Source: a virus
Strand: one strand, 5' to 3'
Length of the DNA stretch: 39,909 bases
Virus record (IMG/VR): IMGVR_UViG_3300009488_000011
Coordinates: 1-39,909 of that record
In this document: positions 6,006 to 15,610 of the stretch, piece after piece
Numbering within the stretch: position 1 is the first letter of the stretch
How the letters are laid out: every line of letters begins with the position of its first letter
Made by a program: the position numbers and the translations under genes
The notes under the pieces: generated by a model
Databases searched by the model: none
What the model saw: only the letters and a program-made list of their open reading frames with translations
Told to the model about the DNA's origin: nothing

Positions 6006-6029
6006 ATGGCAACTAGAGAGGAGTCATAA
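6006..6029 (+). pseudogene. Seven-codon remnant of a MATREE-family gene
   Basis: Behind AGGAGGTTTT the frame reads MATREES and stops. The first six codons match the start of the gene at 4645 (one synonymous change). What remains of the body (GAGAGGAG) now serves as the ribosome-binding site of the gene at 6033. This looks like a decayed third copy of the family whose initiation region has been recycled. Confidence 0.6.
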
Positions 6030-6032
6030 ATA

Positions 6033-6458
6033 ATGGATACATCAGAGACTTATATCAAGATGAGGTTCGCAGCAATACCAGACTTGGGGCTAGGTGTACC
6101 GTGTGAGCTTGACAGCCCTTATATTGACAACCGAACCTTCATGGATAAGAAGGGGGACTGGTATGCAGTCCTTAAAGGAAGCAGTGGTATTTGTACTATC
6201 TGCCAACTTGAACGCCAAGACCAGTTTCAGGAGATGCTAACGGATACCTTTCCTGATGGCGTGTGGAAACCATTTGATGTGTTCAAGAACTTCTGGTACT
6301 GGTTTGCCCAGTGGGATAATTGGGGGGAAGAACCCGATCTTTACTTCGATGTTCCTGTGGCAGCAACCTCAATGGAACAACTCTGGTTAGCGTTTTTAAT
6401 GAAGGAAAAACACAATAAGATTTTGGATGGTGAAGTATGGCAGACACTTGGGAGATGA
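6033..6458 (+). CDS. Hypothetical protein, 141 aa, upstream of portal
   Basis: A mixed alpha/beta soluble protein, rich in Trp and Phe in its middle (FKNFWYWFAQWDNWGEEPDLYF), with a lone CTIC motif. It overlaps the portal gene by 22 bases, implying coupled translation. Position just before the portal suggests a head or packaging accessory, but no family is recognised. Confidence 0.72.
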   Translation: MDTSETYIKMRFAAIPDLGLGVPCELDSPYIDNRTFMDKKGDWYAVLKGSSGICTICQLERQDQFQEMLTDTFPDGVWKPFDVFKNFWYWFAQWDNWGEEPDLYFDVPVAATSMEQLWLAFLMKEKHNKILDGEVWQTLGR

Positions 6459-8116
6459 TAGACAGCCGTATGCGAGACCTTAAAGGTCTTACTGATAAGA
6501 TGGATAAAGTCAAAGACCGGCTCTATCTTTCGGCCTATTCCTTGTTGGACTTTGATGGTAAAACTCCGTTAAATGACGTAATAAATGTAACTGAGAATAA
6601 GTCAGCCACGTATGTAACAAGGATAGTAGCTGGCTTAATGGCTGCACAGTGGCAGGGTGTAGTTGCGGGTTCTGTTACGAAAAGGGAAGCTAAGAAGATA
6701 GAGCAGTTTATTGAGGATTCTCTGGAGCAGGGTGATGAGTATATGCTCAATAAATTCGGGTTAGCTGGTCTAAATGCCTGGCTGTGTAATCACGTATGTA
6801 CCAGGAGCTTGATCGGGGTGCAATGGATGTCGTACGTGAAGGAAGGTGAATATATAGTTGAGTGTCTTCCTGTAGATATGAGATGGACTCCCTTTGTCTT
6901 GAATAAATGGGTAGCCCCGATAACGTTCAGAAGTAAAGAGGACTTGCTACAAGAGCTTGAAGGGTACAAGGAAGCACCTGGTGTATACAAAGAGCCTGGT
7001 GAATTAAAGGACCTGGATAATGAGGTCAGGGATTTCTGGGATGGTGAGAAGAATGAGTTATGGATTGAGGGACAACTAGTTTTTGAACAACCCTCCCCAT
7101 ATAAAAAGCCACCCTTTGTAATTGTCTTCCCCCCTTCAGGTTTTATGTTTAGGGATAAGGGGTATCTTGAGCACGAATCGCCAAGTCTTCTATTTTTGAA
7201 TGAGGGGTTGTATGACGAGATAAGCAGGCAATTATCTATAGATGCTACTCTCGGCTTTGAGCCAGTCGTGCCGAGGTATGAATACGAGACAGAGCTTCCA
7301 AAAAGTGGGCCATCGGACGCCCCTCCGGAGAGAGGTGCGACACTAGCACGAAAGACAGGTGAACTGCATAAGTTAGTGCCCCGGCCTGATGTGAACACGG
7401 CTACACTGGCCTCTCGCGAAGAAATCTTAAGGCTGGTGGATGAGGCTGCTCCTATTGCGCCGAGGGCATATACTCAACCACCCTCTGCTATAGAGGTGAC
7501 TACGGAGGTTGAACTACTGAATCAACTTCAGAATCCACGTATTAAAGCCTTAGAAATGTTAAAGGAACAGTTAGCCCGCTTGATGATTGAACAATTTATG
7601 GAGGTAGAAGGGGAAGTCCTGGTTGGGAAGACGGGCAGGAAGAGACAGCATTCGATGGGGGAATTGAAAGACCCTGACAAATATACTATCTCTTATCGGT
7701 TAATGACAAAGAACAAGAGGTTGGAGATAGTAAACGAAGCACGCTTTCTGGCATTATATGGTAAGGCACCACTTGATTTTCTACTTCGGGATGTTTTGAT
7801 GGTAGAAGACCCTGATGGGTGGACGAGGGCACTCGAATTGGAAGAGGCTCGACAAGCTGACCCTGCACTAGCTTTATTTGAAATGGCACTCAGGTATGTA
7901 GAAGAGGCAGAAGATACGGAGGATAAAGAAGGTGCAGAACTGAAGAGGTTCGAATCAATGATGCTGGTTGATAGGGGTGTGGCTATAGTAAAACAGAGGA
8001 TGGAACCTGCGCCTTTACCACAAGAAGCCCAGACACCGACACCAGAAAAGCCGAAGGGGAACGCAGGGGGTCTTGTTTCTCTGGTAAGTAAAGGGCAACC
8101 TGAGGGGGTTATTTAA
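6437..8116 (+). CDS. Portal protein (head-tail connector), probable
   Basis: At 559 residues, placed after terminase and before scaffold and capsid, this is the best portal candidate. The portal ring is the channel through which TerL pumps DNA. Visible features fit: an N-terminal helical region (MIDSRMRDLKGLTDKMDKVKDRLYL), a mixed alpha/beta wing (ECLPVDMRWTPFVLNKWVAP), a long helical stem and crown (EILRLVDEAAPIAPRAYTQP; LKEQLARLMIEQFMEVEGE), and a disordered Pro-rich tail (PAPLPQEAQTPTPEKPKG). No catalytic motif is present. The product is inferred mainly from size, synteny and layout. GATGGTGAAGT before the ATG is a weak ribosome-binding site, compensated by overlap with the upstream gene. 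Confidence 0.75.
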   Translation: MADTWEMIDSRMRDLKGLTDKMDKVKDRLYLSAYSLLDFDGKTPLNDVINVTENKSATYVTRIVAGLMAAQWQGVVAGSVTKREAKKIEQFIEDSLEQGDEYMLNKFGLAGLNAWLCNHVCTRSLIGVQWMSYVKEGEYIVECLPVDMRWTPFVLNKWVAPITFRSKEDLLQELEGYKEAPGVYKEPGELKDLDNEVRDFWDGEKNELWIEGQLVFEQPSPYKKPPFVIVFPPSGFMFRDKGYLEHESPSLLFLNEGLYDEISRQLSIDATLGFEPVVPRYEYETELPKSGPSDAPPERGATLARKTGELHKLVPRPDVNTATLASREEILRLVDEAAPIAPRAYTQPPSAIEVTTEVELLNQLQNPRIKALEMLKEQLARLMIEQFMEVEGEVLVGKTGRKRQHSMGELKDPDKYTISYRLMTKNKRLEIVNEARFLALYGKAPLDFLLRDVLMVEDPDGWTRALELEEARQADPALALFEMALRYVEEAEDTEDKEGAELKRFESMMLVDRGVAIVKQRMEPAPLPQEAQTPTPEKPKGNAGGLVSLVSKGQPEGVI

Positions 8117-8334
8117 TGTATAGACCTGAAGGATGGGAGAACCCATATCAGTATGAGGCTTCAGGAGTCAGTGGAAGAGTTAAGGGAGTATTGAACTTAC
8201 AACATTTAGCTGTTGAAGCTGGTGCTGATGCTATGTTGGTGGCATTGAGAGAAGAGATGAAGGATTTTGGGACACACCACACAATAGGTATCTTTATTGA
8301 AGAAGTGATGGGAGAGGAGTTAGCATGGCGTTAA
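8116..8334 (+). CDS. Hypothetical protein, 72 aa
   Basis: The ATG shares its first base with the portal stop codon (TAATG), a termination-reinitiation arrangement. The protein ends in two helices (AVEAGADAMLVALREEMKDF; HTIGIFIEEVMGEELAWR). No motif or family is recognised. Placement between portal and giant virion protein suggests a virion or assembly accessory. Confidence 0.7.
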   Translation: MYRPEGWENPYQYEASGVSGRVKGVLNLQHLAVEAGADAMLVALREEMKDFGTHHTIGIFIEEVMGEELAWR

Positions 8335-8471
8335 AGTGGACACGTAAAGATTGTATCGAACACATAACTCAATTAAAGAGTCCTTTTGAGGATATGAAGG
8401 CCAAGGAGAATCTACCAGAGAGACTGAAAAATATCTCTAGGAATAGGCGAGAAGAAAATCCGAGGACATAG
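8325..8471 (+). CDS. 48-residue basic hypothetical protein
   Basis: The frame MALKWTRKDCIEHITQLKSP to ENPRT begins behind GGGAGAGGAG and overlaps the previous gene by 10 bases. It is helical and strongly basic toward the C-terminus (RLKNISRNRREENPRT). No family is recognised. Confidence 0.6.
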   Translation: MALKWTRKDCIEHITQLKSPFEDMKAKENLPERLKNISRNRREENPRT

Positions 8472-8479
8472 GAGAATAG

Positions 8480-8728
8480 ATGATGAGATTTGACAAATAT
8501 TGGCTACATGCGAAGCAGTGTCCTATCCCTAAAGGATACGGGTTTGCCTATTGTGAATATGACAGGGCAGTTGAAGTATATTATCCTCTCCCACTTAATT
8601 ATATCATAAGGTATGCGAGAAAGGTCTATTGGAAGTTTCTACGAGCCTTTCATTGGCTAGGGCTTATTGATGTTGCAGCAGGTGAAGTGTTTACATGGAA
8701 CGATTTCTACAGAATAAAGACTCACTAG
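8480..8728 (+). CDS. Hypothetical protein, 82 aa
   Basis: The protein is rich in Tyr, Trp and Phe (DKYWLHAKQCPIPKGYGFAY; RYARKVYWKFLRAFHWLGL), with a basic, possibly membrane-touching helix in the middle. AGGAGA precedes tandem ATG codons. It lies immediately upstream of the 2096-residue protein and is probably in the same operon. No family is recognised. Confidence 0.68.
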   Translation: MMRFDKYWLHAKQCPIPKGYGFAYCEYDRAVEVYYPLPLNYIIRYARKVYWKFLRAFHWLGLIDVAAGEVFTWNDFYRIKTH

Positions 8729-8736
8729 GAGTATAG

Positions 8737-11700
8737 ATGGTATTAAGTACTAAGAAACCAGGTTGGATGCTTGAAGAGGCTAAGAAAAGGCGAGAGGAAG
8801 AAAGCAAGTTAGGTAAGACAGTTCACACTTTTGATTATTGGTATCAGCAACTTGCGATAGAAATAAGGCCTAAACCTCCAGTAAAAGAGCCTGAAGAACC
8901 CATAGAGGAACCAATACTTCCAAGTCTTCGTGCTCGTGGATTCATTGAGAGAATAGGGCGAGAACCTTTACCTCCCATTGAGGAACCGAGAGAAGAACTC
9001 CCTGAAGTAGCGCCCACTGAAGAAATAACAGATGAAGACCTTGAGACTTTTGTTGACGAGATAGAGATTCAGGGCAGGACTCCTGAACTTGAGATGTTAC
9101 TGGTAGAGATGGGGGCTACTCCTGAAGATGTCGATGAGATATTTGGTGTGCCAGCGGAAGTGACAGATGAGGAATTTCTTTATCAAGAATACCTCCGTAC
9201 TGGTGGGAAACTAGATGTTAGTGCATGGAGAGTAGTTGGAAGTCCCATCCGTCCTGAAGATGAGAGGGAAGAAGTGGGGGTGAAACCACGAGCAACAAAA
9301 TACCTTGAAAATCAGTGGGGAGAATGGTTAGTAAAAGAAGTCTCTGAAGGCCTTAATAAATCATACATGCTTGTAACAAATGTTGACATAGAGGATTATA
9401 TTGTAGACCATCCTGATGTATGGGAGCGTGTTGAAGCATGGCAAAAGGAGTTTCCTGCATTAACTTTAATGGATGAGGTTGGTATTTTGGGGGGGAGCCT
9501 ATTGATGCTCCCCCAACAATGGGGTGCAGCAATTCTACAAGCAACTCAGGGCTTTGGGGGAGCAAGTGTTGTAGACCCTGATTGGGCTGACAGGTTTATA
9601 GAGGATGCCAATAGAGAGATGAATGAATTTGTCAGCGAGGTTTCTATAAAATATAAGGAGAGACCATCGCTACTGGGCATATCTCCTGCGGATATGGCAT
9701 CGGTCTCTCGTAATATTGCTTATTCCCTAACTTCAATGGGGGCAGGTCTTATTGTTGGCTTACCGACAGCCCTAATTCCGGTGCCTGGAGCAAGGGTTGC
9801 TGCTTGGACAGCAGGAACGGCTGCATCAGGAGCCGTTGCTTATCAAATGACTACTTATCAAATAACGCAAACATATTTGGAGTTAATGAATGAAGAAAAG
9901 ATAGCCAGAACAGGTACGGGATTAACTAGGGAAGAAGAGGAACAACTAAAAGATGATTTCTTTGACAAGGCAAGGAAGTATGGTCTGTGGGAAGCAGTCC
10001 CAGAGGCTCTTAGTAATCTTGCCTTTGCAAAGTTATTAACTGGCCCTTTAACTGGGATGGTTGGTAGGTCAATAGCTTCTCGGATTGTTGTTAAGGTAGG
10101 TGGAATCTATGGTGAGGAGTTGTTGACTGAGACAATAACGCAGAAGGGGCAGTCGGATATTGAGGTGGAGGCTGGATTGAGAGAGGGGAGAATAAGTTGG
10201 CAAGAGGCATTCAAAGAAGTAGCTCCTCAAACGTTCCTCTTAACAACGATAATGGGGGGTCTTGGGCAAGTAACTGTATCCTCGGTTAATAAGATAAAGG
10301 CATCCTTAAAAAGTGAAATAGGTGAAGAACATCCTTTATTTAAGGAAATAAATGAAAACATCACAGAGGATATTATTCCTACTTCTACAGAACCAGAGTT
10401 AGCATTGCCTGAAGAAGTTATCACTCCAACAGAAGTTCCAACTAGAGTTCCTCCAACAAAACCACCTTTAACTGAGGCTCTTATTAAAGAAGCTGATGAG
10501 ATAGTTACTAAAGCGGAAGCTATTCAACCTGAAAATCCTTCTGTAATTGAGTTCAGGAGGTTGGTTAATGAGGCACAAGGAGCAACTGGTGAGGTTCAAA
10601 GGCAGGCTCTTATCAAGATGGAAGCACTTGAGGATGAGATAAGAGCAATAGTTCCTGAAGAACTCCCCACAGTAGAACCTGAAGTAGTCCCAACTAAAGC
10701 AGTAACCCCTACAAATTGGCAAAGAGCTTTAACAGAAGCTGATGAGACTATGGTTTCATTAAAAACTGGGCAACTTCGTCCTGATTTAACAGTAGATACG
10801 CAAGAATATCAGGATTTTATTGACAGTGAAATAACTAGAATAGCCAGTAAATATGGTGTGCCTGAAGCAATCTTGCGGAAACAAACCTTGTGGGAACCGA
10901 GTCCTGCGGGAGTAGAAGAAAGGATACCACTTACTGAGGCTGAAATAGATGAACTAGTTGCTAGTGTTGCCAAACCCCCTGAAGTTGCAAGAGGTGAAGA
11001 GGGTTTCGTTAGGTTGCCTGGGGAACCAGAACCTGTTAGAACTTTACCAGTGGAAGAAGTATCTAAGTTAGAGACTAGAATACCCATAGACCTCATACGG
11101 AAAGATGAACCAGAAACGATTAGAAGACTAACTGAGGAAATTCAAAGGGAAGGCATAAAGGAACCGATTGTAATAAGAATCCGAGAAGATGGCTCTCAAA
11201 TAGTATGGGATGGAATACACAGACTTATAGTAGCACAAGATTTAGGAATTAAGGATATTCCTGTTAGATTCATTAGTGATGAGGGTTTAGGAGTTAAGCC
11301 TCCAACAGAACCCGAACCTCCGACTCTTCCTCCTGGATTAAAAAAACCAATTGAGTCACTATCTACAGCAGAATTAAAACAACGTATTGAAAAGGCTACT
11401 CCTTATAGGAAACTTTACCAAGCTGAATTAGATAGGAGAGCAAAGCCTGAAATTGTTGAAGCACCCCCAGTAGAAGAAGTTGTCTCTGATGATAAGGGGG
11501 TAATAACACCTCCACCTGATGAGGTTTTACCAAAGGCTGTTGAAGACAATACTCCTATGATACAGGATATTGGCGTAAAGGAAAGGGTTAGAGGAAGTCG
11601 CCACGTCTTTGACAAAATGGGTGTATATGAGATATGGGAAGGGATTACTGAAGCCGAGGTGCTAGTATCTGAGGCTAACACAGTCTTCAATAAAGAAGTA

Positions 11701-14700
11701 GATGCAATTACTAAGCGTGTTGGTAAGGATAAGGAACGCTGGGGTTTAATCTTTGATGACGCTAATGAAAAAGGTAGCGTAGTGGGACTTACTTTTGAAG
11801 AAAAGAGGGCTGTAAATTATATCAGAAACTGGGCAAATGAATGGGCAGAAAAAAAGAACTTGCCTCAAGAGAAGAGAATAGAGGATTATATCCCTCACCT
11901 TTTTGAGCAGGAAATGATTGACCAGATTAAAGAACGGGATGGTATATCGCCTGAAATTGCTGGCGTATTAAACGAGAGAGTATCAAAGAAAATCACAGAC
12001 CCATTTCTTAAGGAACGTCTAGGTGCTTTAGGCTTTATACGCGACCCCTTTAGAGCTATGAAGGCTTATAACGCTGTTTCTAATAGGGTTCTTTATTATG
12101 AGCCATTTCTACAAAAGATAGCAGCTATAGCCAATGATACTTCTATGCCCAAGAGGTCAAGGGAATATCTTAAAGATTACTCTCGAAGGATGACAGGTGA
12201 ACCATCTAAACTAGACCAGGATATAAACAAGTCTCTTGCTGAAGTTGGTGAGGCAATAAGGAAATTGCCGGGTGGCGAGGGATTGGCTAATCTTCTTACT
12301 AAAGGTAATCCCTCTGGCTTGGCTGCCTATAATCTTACGAGTGCTCTATATACTCTTTGGTTAGGTTTTAAGGCTACGTCTGCTATTAGAAATCTTAGTC
12401 AGCATGGGTTGATAATTGGTGAAGTCGGGCCAATTCACTTTGCCAATGGAATAAGACTAAGGATTACTAAAGAGGGGCGAGCAGCGTTAGAGAAGTCCCT
12501 TGTTCTAAGAGGACGCAAGATGGCGTTCACAGCAGGTCTTGATGCTTCTTTTGCTGATAATTGGGCAGGCAAGTTTAGGGAAACTGCGCTATGGATGTTT
12601 AGGTATGCTGACAAGCAAAATGTGTCTGATGCCTTTCTTTCTGGTTACTCTGAAGCCAAGTCTTTGCTTCCTGATGCTGACCCATCGGTGTGGATAAAGC
12701 GTGCTGATGAGGTCGCCGCTGATACCCAGTATTTATATACCAAGATGAACAGTATGGCCATCGCTCAAAATGCTCCTGGCAGGGTATTCTCTATGCTCAC
12801 TACGTGGACTGAAAACTGGATTGAGTTGACGGGTAAGTGGATAACACGTAGACCATCAAAGGTTTACTCTGAATATAATGAAGCTACAGGTGTAGATGTA
12901 TCTGGTGCAAATTGGTCTACTACATACAAAGCTGTTGCAATGTATCTTATTATAGCAGCCATCGGGTATATTCTCAAGGAAAAGACTAGATTGAAGGCTC
13001 TTGAATATACAGGTATTACATCACTCAAATATATGGCTGGGGTGGTTGGTGGGGAGTTCCCAGCATTAGAGGCACCTGGGGCTGTTGCTGACCTCATAGC
13101 AGGCGTATTAACTCAAGATGATAGGTTGATGAAGCAGGGTTGGAATCAGGTAAAGAATATCTTTACTCCTGGAGTAATAAGGCAGATTATGGGGGTAGCT
13201 TTGGGCGATAAGGACTGGTTGACATTATTCTTTTACCTTGAAGGCAAGAGTATAGAAATTAAGAGATTAAGGGATAAATGGAAGAAGGGATGGGAGGGCT
13301 ATGAGGATTTATCCGATGTGTTAATTAGGGGCAAGGAGTATCCTACTCTTACTAAGGGTCAAGCACAAAGCAAATGGAGAGAAGATAATCCCTTTTTAGA
13401 AGCACAGATGTTTGTTGTTGGCCAATTCACGACACTATCCTCAGAAGAAGCACGGCAAGGAGTATCCTACCTTATTGAGACAAATAAGTTAGACCCTGAA
13501 CTAATAGAGGGTTATGAGAAGGTCTTTGGGATAGATACCTCAACAGAACTAGCTCCATTTCAAAAGCGGATAGGCAACCTTGAGAAGCTGGTAATAGGGG
13601 AAGAAGCTGAATACTTTGATATGGGTCGCTTTGCTGGTGAAGTTCATAAGTGGGTAAACACTCAAGGTAGGTCTAAGGTTATGAGAGACGGACACCCCTT
13701 AGCGGTAGAACTGCTAAATGCTGAGGACTTATGGGAACCCTATTTTAACCAAGAGTCTGCTGACCAGAGGAAATTAGATAGGCAGAGAGACCCTGAATTA
13801 GAGGGCCAGTTATATTTCTGGGGCAAGGTTCAATCCTTTGAAAACCCAAAGAGTGCTGAGATTCTTTTGAGTTTGATGAAGAAATATAATATACCTCCAG
13901 AGGCTATCAATGCTTTTCAGCAAGACCCTCAGAAGTATGATGATTTGTTCACACAGAAGTTTGAGTTAGAAAAGAAGTCGTTTGAACTGGATACTCTGTA
14001 TGACAACTATGGCAATACTGAATCTGATGTTTATATTGAAGACCTGGAGGAGCGCAAGGAATCAAGAACTAAACTCAAAGAAGATAACCCTGAGTGGGTA
14101 GCTGACCTAAGACGCATTGAGGCCATTGATAATGAGGCTGATGAGGGAACTATTGAAAGTTGGGTAGAACGAGGTAAAACGGTAGATGAATTTGGGGCTG
14201 GTAGTTCCGAAGGTAAGGTCTGGTTGCTTGACAATCCTGAAGCGCATAAATGGGCTTTGGAGCAGAAACTACTTACCGATGATGGTTCAGATTGGAATGA
14301 GAATGTTTTGAGGATAAATGTCCAATGGGCAAAGGAAGATGATGAATACAATGCCCTCCCTGTAGAAGATAGGGAAGTTTACCTTGATAAACATGAGGGC
14401 TATCGCAAGGACAAGCGGAGGCGGGATGGTTACAGTAAGGGAATAACTGAAATAGAAGACTATGTAGCTTTTTATGAACTACCGACTAAGGGGTATTGGC
14501 AGGAGAGATTTTTAGTTGAACATCCTAAATTAGCTAAAGAGATGAACAGGGATATTCCAATTAAAGTTCTACCAGAAGAATATGATATATTGCGCGAAAA
14601 GGAAGATAAGACTCCAGAAGATAAACTCCGAATTACTGCCTATGAAAAGGAAGTTCCTGAAAATCAACTTGATACCTATGTCTCCTACTACTCAATAGAG

Positions 14701-15027
14701 AAACCCGAAGACTACCCAAAGAACACAACATACTGGGAAGATGATTGGTTTTTAGTGGAACATCCTGACTTCTATAAAGAGGTCTATATCGGAGTCCTTG
14801 GGAATCAGGAAAGGGACTTTACTAAAGTTCCAACACGTGAGGTTGGAGCCAAATATATACATTACAAGACACTAACAAGCCAGATGGAGAGAGACCAATA
14901 CCGTCTAGATAATCCTGACTTAGATGAGTGGGGTGTCTCAGTGGGGATATGGTCAGTTACTATGAGTGAGAAGAGACGGAGGTTAGGTTTAACACCTGGT
15001 GAAAGATTTAGGGAGTCTCTTAAATAA
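8737..15027 (+). CDS. Giant internal virion protein with ParB-like domain, 2096 aa
   Basis: This one gene takes up 16 percent of the genome. Regions in order: a Pro/Glu-rich N-terminus (about 45-110); a hydrophobic Gly/Ala-rich stretch (about 334-372); a second Pro/Glu-rich linker (about 545-680); a ParB/sulfiredoxin-like fold (about 781-846: RIPIDLI, GIKEPIVIRI, then box G826-I-H-R829); a large helical region holding EDYIPHLF (1049-1056) and AIRNLSQ (about 1217), which recalls large polyvalent-type phage proteins; a transmembrane-like helix (about 1399-1415); and a C-terminal zone with degenerate DNP/EHP repeats. With no tape measure, such a protein probably rides inside the capsid and is ejected with DNA, as internal core proteins of podoviruses are. 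AGGAG lies five bases before the ATG. Domain names are by resemblance. Confidence 0.75.
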   Translation: MVLSTKKPGWMLEEAKKRREEESKLGKTVHTFDYWYQQLAIEIRPKPPVKEPEEPIEEPILPSLRARGFIERIGREPLPPIEEPREELPEVAPTEEITDEDLETFVDEIEIQGRTPELEMLLVEMGATPEDVDEIFGVPAEVTDEEFLYQEYLRTGGKLDVSAWRVVGSPIRPEDEREEVGVKPRATKYLENQWGEWLVKEVSEGLNKSYMLVTNVDIEDYIVDHPDVWERVEAWQKEFPALTLMDEVGILGGSLLMLPQQWGAAILQATQGFGGASVVDPDWADRFIEDANREMNEFVSEVSIKYKERPSLLGISPADMASVSRNIAYSLTSMGAGLIVGLPTALIPVPGARVAAWTAGTAASGAVAYQMTTYQITQTYLELMNEEKIARTGTGLTREEEEQLKDDFFDKARKYGLWEAVPEALSNLAFAKLLTGPLTGMVGRSIASRIVVKVGGIYGEELLTETITQKGQSDIEVEAGLREGRISWQEAFKEVAPQTFLLTTIMGGLGQVTVSSVNKIKASLKSEIGEEHPLFKEINENITEDIIPTSTEPELALPEEVITPTEVPTRVPPTKPPLTEALIKEADEIVTKAEAIQPENPSVIEFRRLVNEAQGATGEVQRQALIKMEALEDEIRAIVPEELPTVEPEVVPTKAVTPTNWQRALTEADETMVSLKTGQLRPDLTVDTQEYQDFIDSEITRIASKYGVPEAILRKQTLWEPSPAGVEERIPLTEAEIDELVASVAKPPEVARGEEGFVRLPGEPEPVRTLPVEEVSKLETRIPIDLIRKDEPETIRRLTEEIQREGIKEPIVIRIREDGSQIVWDGIHRLIVAQDLGIKDIPVRFISDEGLGVKPPTEPEPPTLPPGLKKPIESLSTAELKQRIEKATPYRKLYQAELDRRAKPEIVEAPPVEEVVSDDKGVITPPPDEVLPKAVEDNTPMIQDIGVKERVRGSRHVFDKMGVYEIWEGITEAEVLVSEANTVFNKEVDAITKRVGKDKERWGLIFDDANEKGSVVGLTFEEKRAVNYIRNWANEWAEKKNLPQEKRIEDYIPHLFEQEMIDQIKERDGISPEIAGVLNERVSKKITDPFLKERLGALGFIRDPFRAMKAYNAVSNRVLYYEPFLQKIAAIANDTSMPKRSREYLKDYSRRMTGEPSKLDQDINKSLAEVGEAIRKLPGGEGLANLLTKGNPSGLAAYNLTSALYTLWLGFKATSAIRNLSQHGLIIGEVGPIHFANGIRLRITKEGRAALEKSLVLRGRKMAFTAGLDASFADNWAGKFRETALWMFRYADKQNVSDAFLSGYSEAKSLLPDADPSVWIKRADEVAADTQYLYTKMNSMAIAQNAPGRVFSMLTTWTENWIELTGKWITRRPSKVYSEYNEATGVDVSGANWSTTYKAVAMYLIIAAIGYILKEKTRLKALEYTGITSLKYMAGVVGGEFPALEAPGAVADLIAGVLTQDDRLMKQGWNQVKNIFTPGVIRQIMGVALGDKDWLTLFFYLEGKSIEIKRLRDKWKKGWEGYEDLSDVLIRGKEYPTLTKGQAQSKWREDNPFLEAQMFVVGQFTTLSSEEARQGVSYLIETNKLDPELIEGYEKVFGIDTSTELAPFQKRIGNLEKLVIGEEAEYFDMGRFAGEVHKWVNTQGRSKVMRDGHPLAVELLNAEDLWEPYFNQESADQRKLDRQRDPELEGQLYFWGKVQSFENPKSAEILLSLMKKYNIPPEAINAFQQDPQKYDDLFTQKFELEKKSFELDTLYDNYGNTESDVYIEDLEERKESRTKLKEDNPEWVADLRRIEAIDNEADEGTIESWVERGKTVDEFGAGSSEGKVWLLDNPEAHKWALEQKLLTDDGSDWNENVLRINVQWAKEDDEYNALPVEDREVYLDKHEGYRKDKRRRDGYSKGITEIEDYVAFYELPTKGYWQERFLVEHPKLAKEMNRDIPIKVLPEEYDILREKEDKTPEDKLRITAYEKEVPENQLDTYVSYYSIEKPEDYPKNTTYWEDDWFLVEHPDFYKEVYIGVLGNQERDFTKVPTREVGAKYIHYKTLTSQMERDQYRLDNPDLDEWGVSVGIWSVTMSEKRRRLGLTPGERFRESLK

Positions 15028-15038
15028 GGAGGTTAAAA

Positions 15039-15227
15039 ATGCCAGCAAAGTCAAAGGTACAACAGCAAGCTGCGGGTGCTGCACTGTCAGCAAAAAGGGG
15101 AGAAAGGAAAGTATCTTCTCTGAAGGGTGCAGCTAAAGGTATGTATATGTCTATGACAAAAGAAGAACTGGAGGAGTTTGCTGGAACTAAGACCAGAGGT
15201 TTGCCCCGAAAGGTAAAGAAGAGTTAA
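15039..15227 (+). CDS. DUF3008-family small basic protein, 62 aa
   Basis: The sequence MPAKSKVQQQAAGAALSAKR, KGAAKGMYMSMTKEELEEFA and GLPRKVKKS closely follows the DUF3008 pattern: MPAKSKAQQRAAGAALAAKRG, then LKGASxxMxxSMxxxELxxFAxTxxxGLPxK. The family is common in bacteria and phages and has no established function; its basic, helical character suggests nucleic-acid contact. AAGGAGG precedes the ATG. It lies between the giant virion protein and scaffold genes. Confidence 0.85.
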   Translation: MPAKSKVQQQAAGAALSAKRGERKVSSLKGAAKGMYMSMTKEELEEFAGTKTRGLPRKVKKS

Positions 15228-15231
15228 CACT

Positions 15232-15603
15232 ATGAGTGAGGTATATATTAAAAACGAAGGATTGTTTGTTACACTTTCTTGTAGTAATGTTGAGCCTAAT
15301 GAAATGGGCAGGAAACAATTCTATGAGGAACAATCTTTAGGTGTTAAAGCTTTGAAACCAGACCCTTATTATTTATCTTTAGTAGAAGGTAAAACTAACT
15401 TTGATTTCCTCTTCACTGAATATAAGAAAATGTATCTTTCTGGTGAGTGGTGGGGATTCTTACTTCTATGGAAGGATTGGGAAGGCAAGCGTTGGGTATT
15501 GCCCCATTTATGTAAATGGTATGTTAAAATCACAGAGAGAGAACTTCCTGAATGGTTGCACAAAGAGATAACTTATGAGGCACTACGGGAAGAACTCTTT
15601 TAG
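15232..15603 (+). CDS. Hypothetical protein, 123 aa
   Basis: An aromatic-rich alpha/beta protein (FLFTEYKKMYLSGEWWGFLL; RWVLPHLCKWYVKITERELP). The start is four bases after the previous stop, with AAGAAGAG upstream as a weak ribosome-binding site, so translation is probably coupled. No family is recognised. Confidence 0.7.
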   Translation: MSEVYIKNEGLFVTLSCSNVEPNEMGRKQFYEEQSLGVKALKPDPYYLSLVEGKTNFDFLFTEYKKMYLSGEWWGFLLLWKDWEGKRWVLPHLCKWYVKITERELPEWLHKEITYEALREELF

Positions 15604-15610
15604 GGGTAGC

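Noticed and set aside
6790-7398. A 202-codon leftward reading frame
   Set aside because: It lies wholly antisense to the portal gene, has no ribosome-binding site, and its composition (many Ser, Pro and Thr) is that of a shadow frame.
14031-14351. A 106-codon leftward frame inside the giant gene
   Set aside because: Low-complexity serine-rich shadow of the plus-strand coding sequence without a ribosome-binding site.
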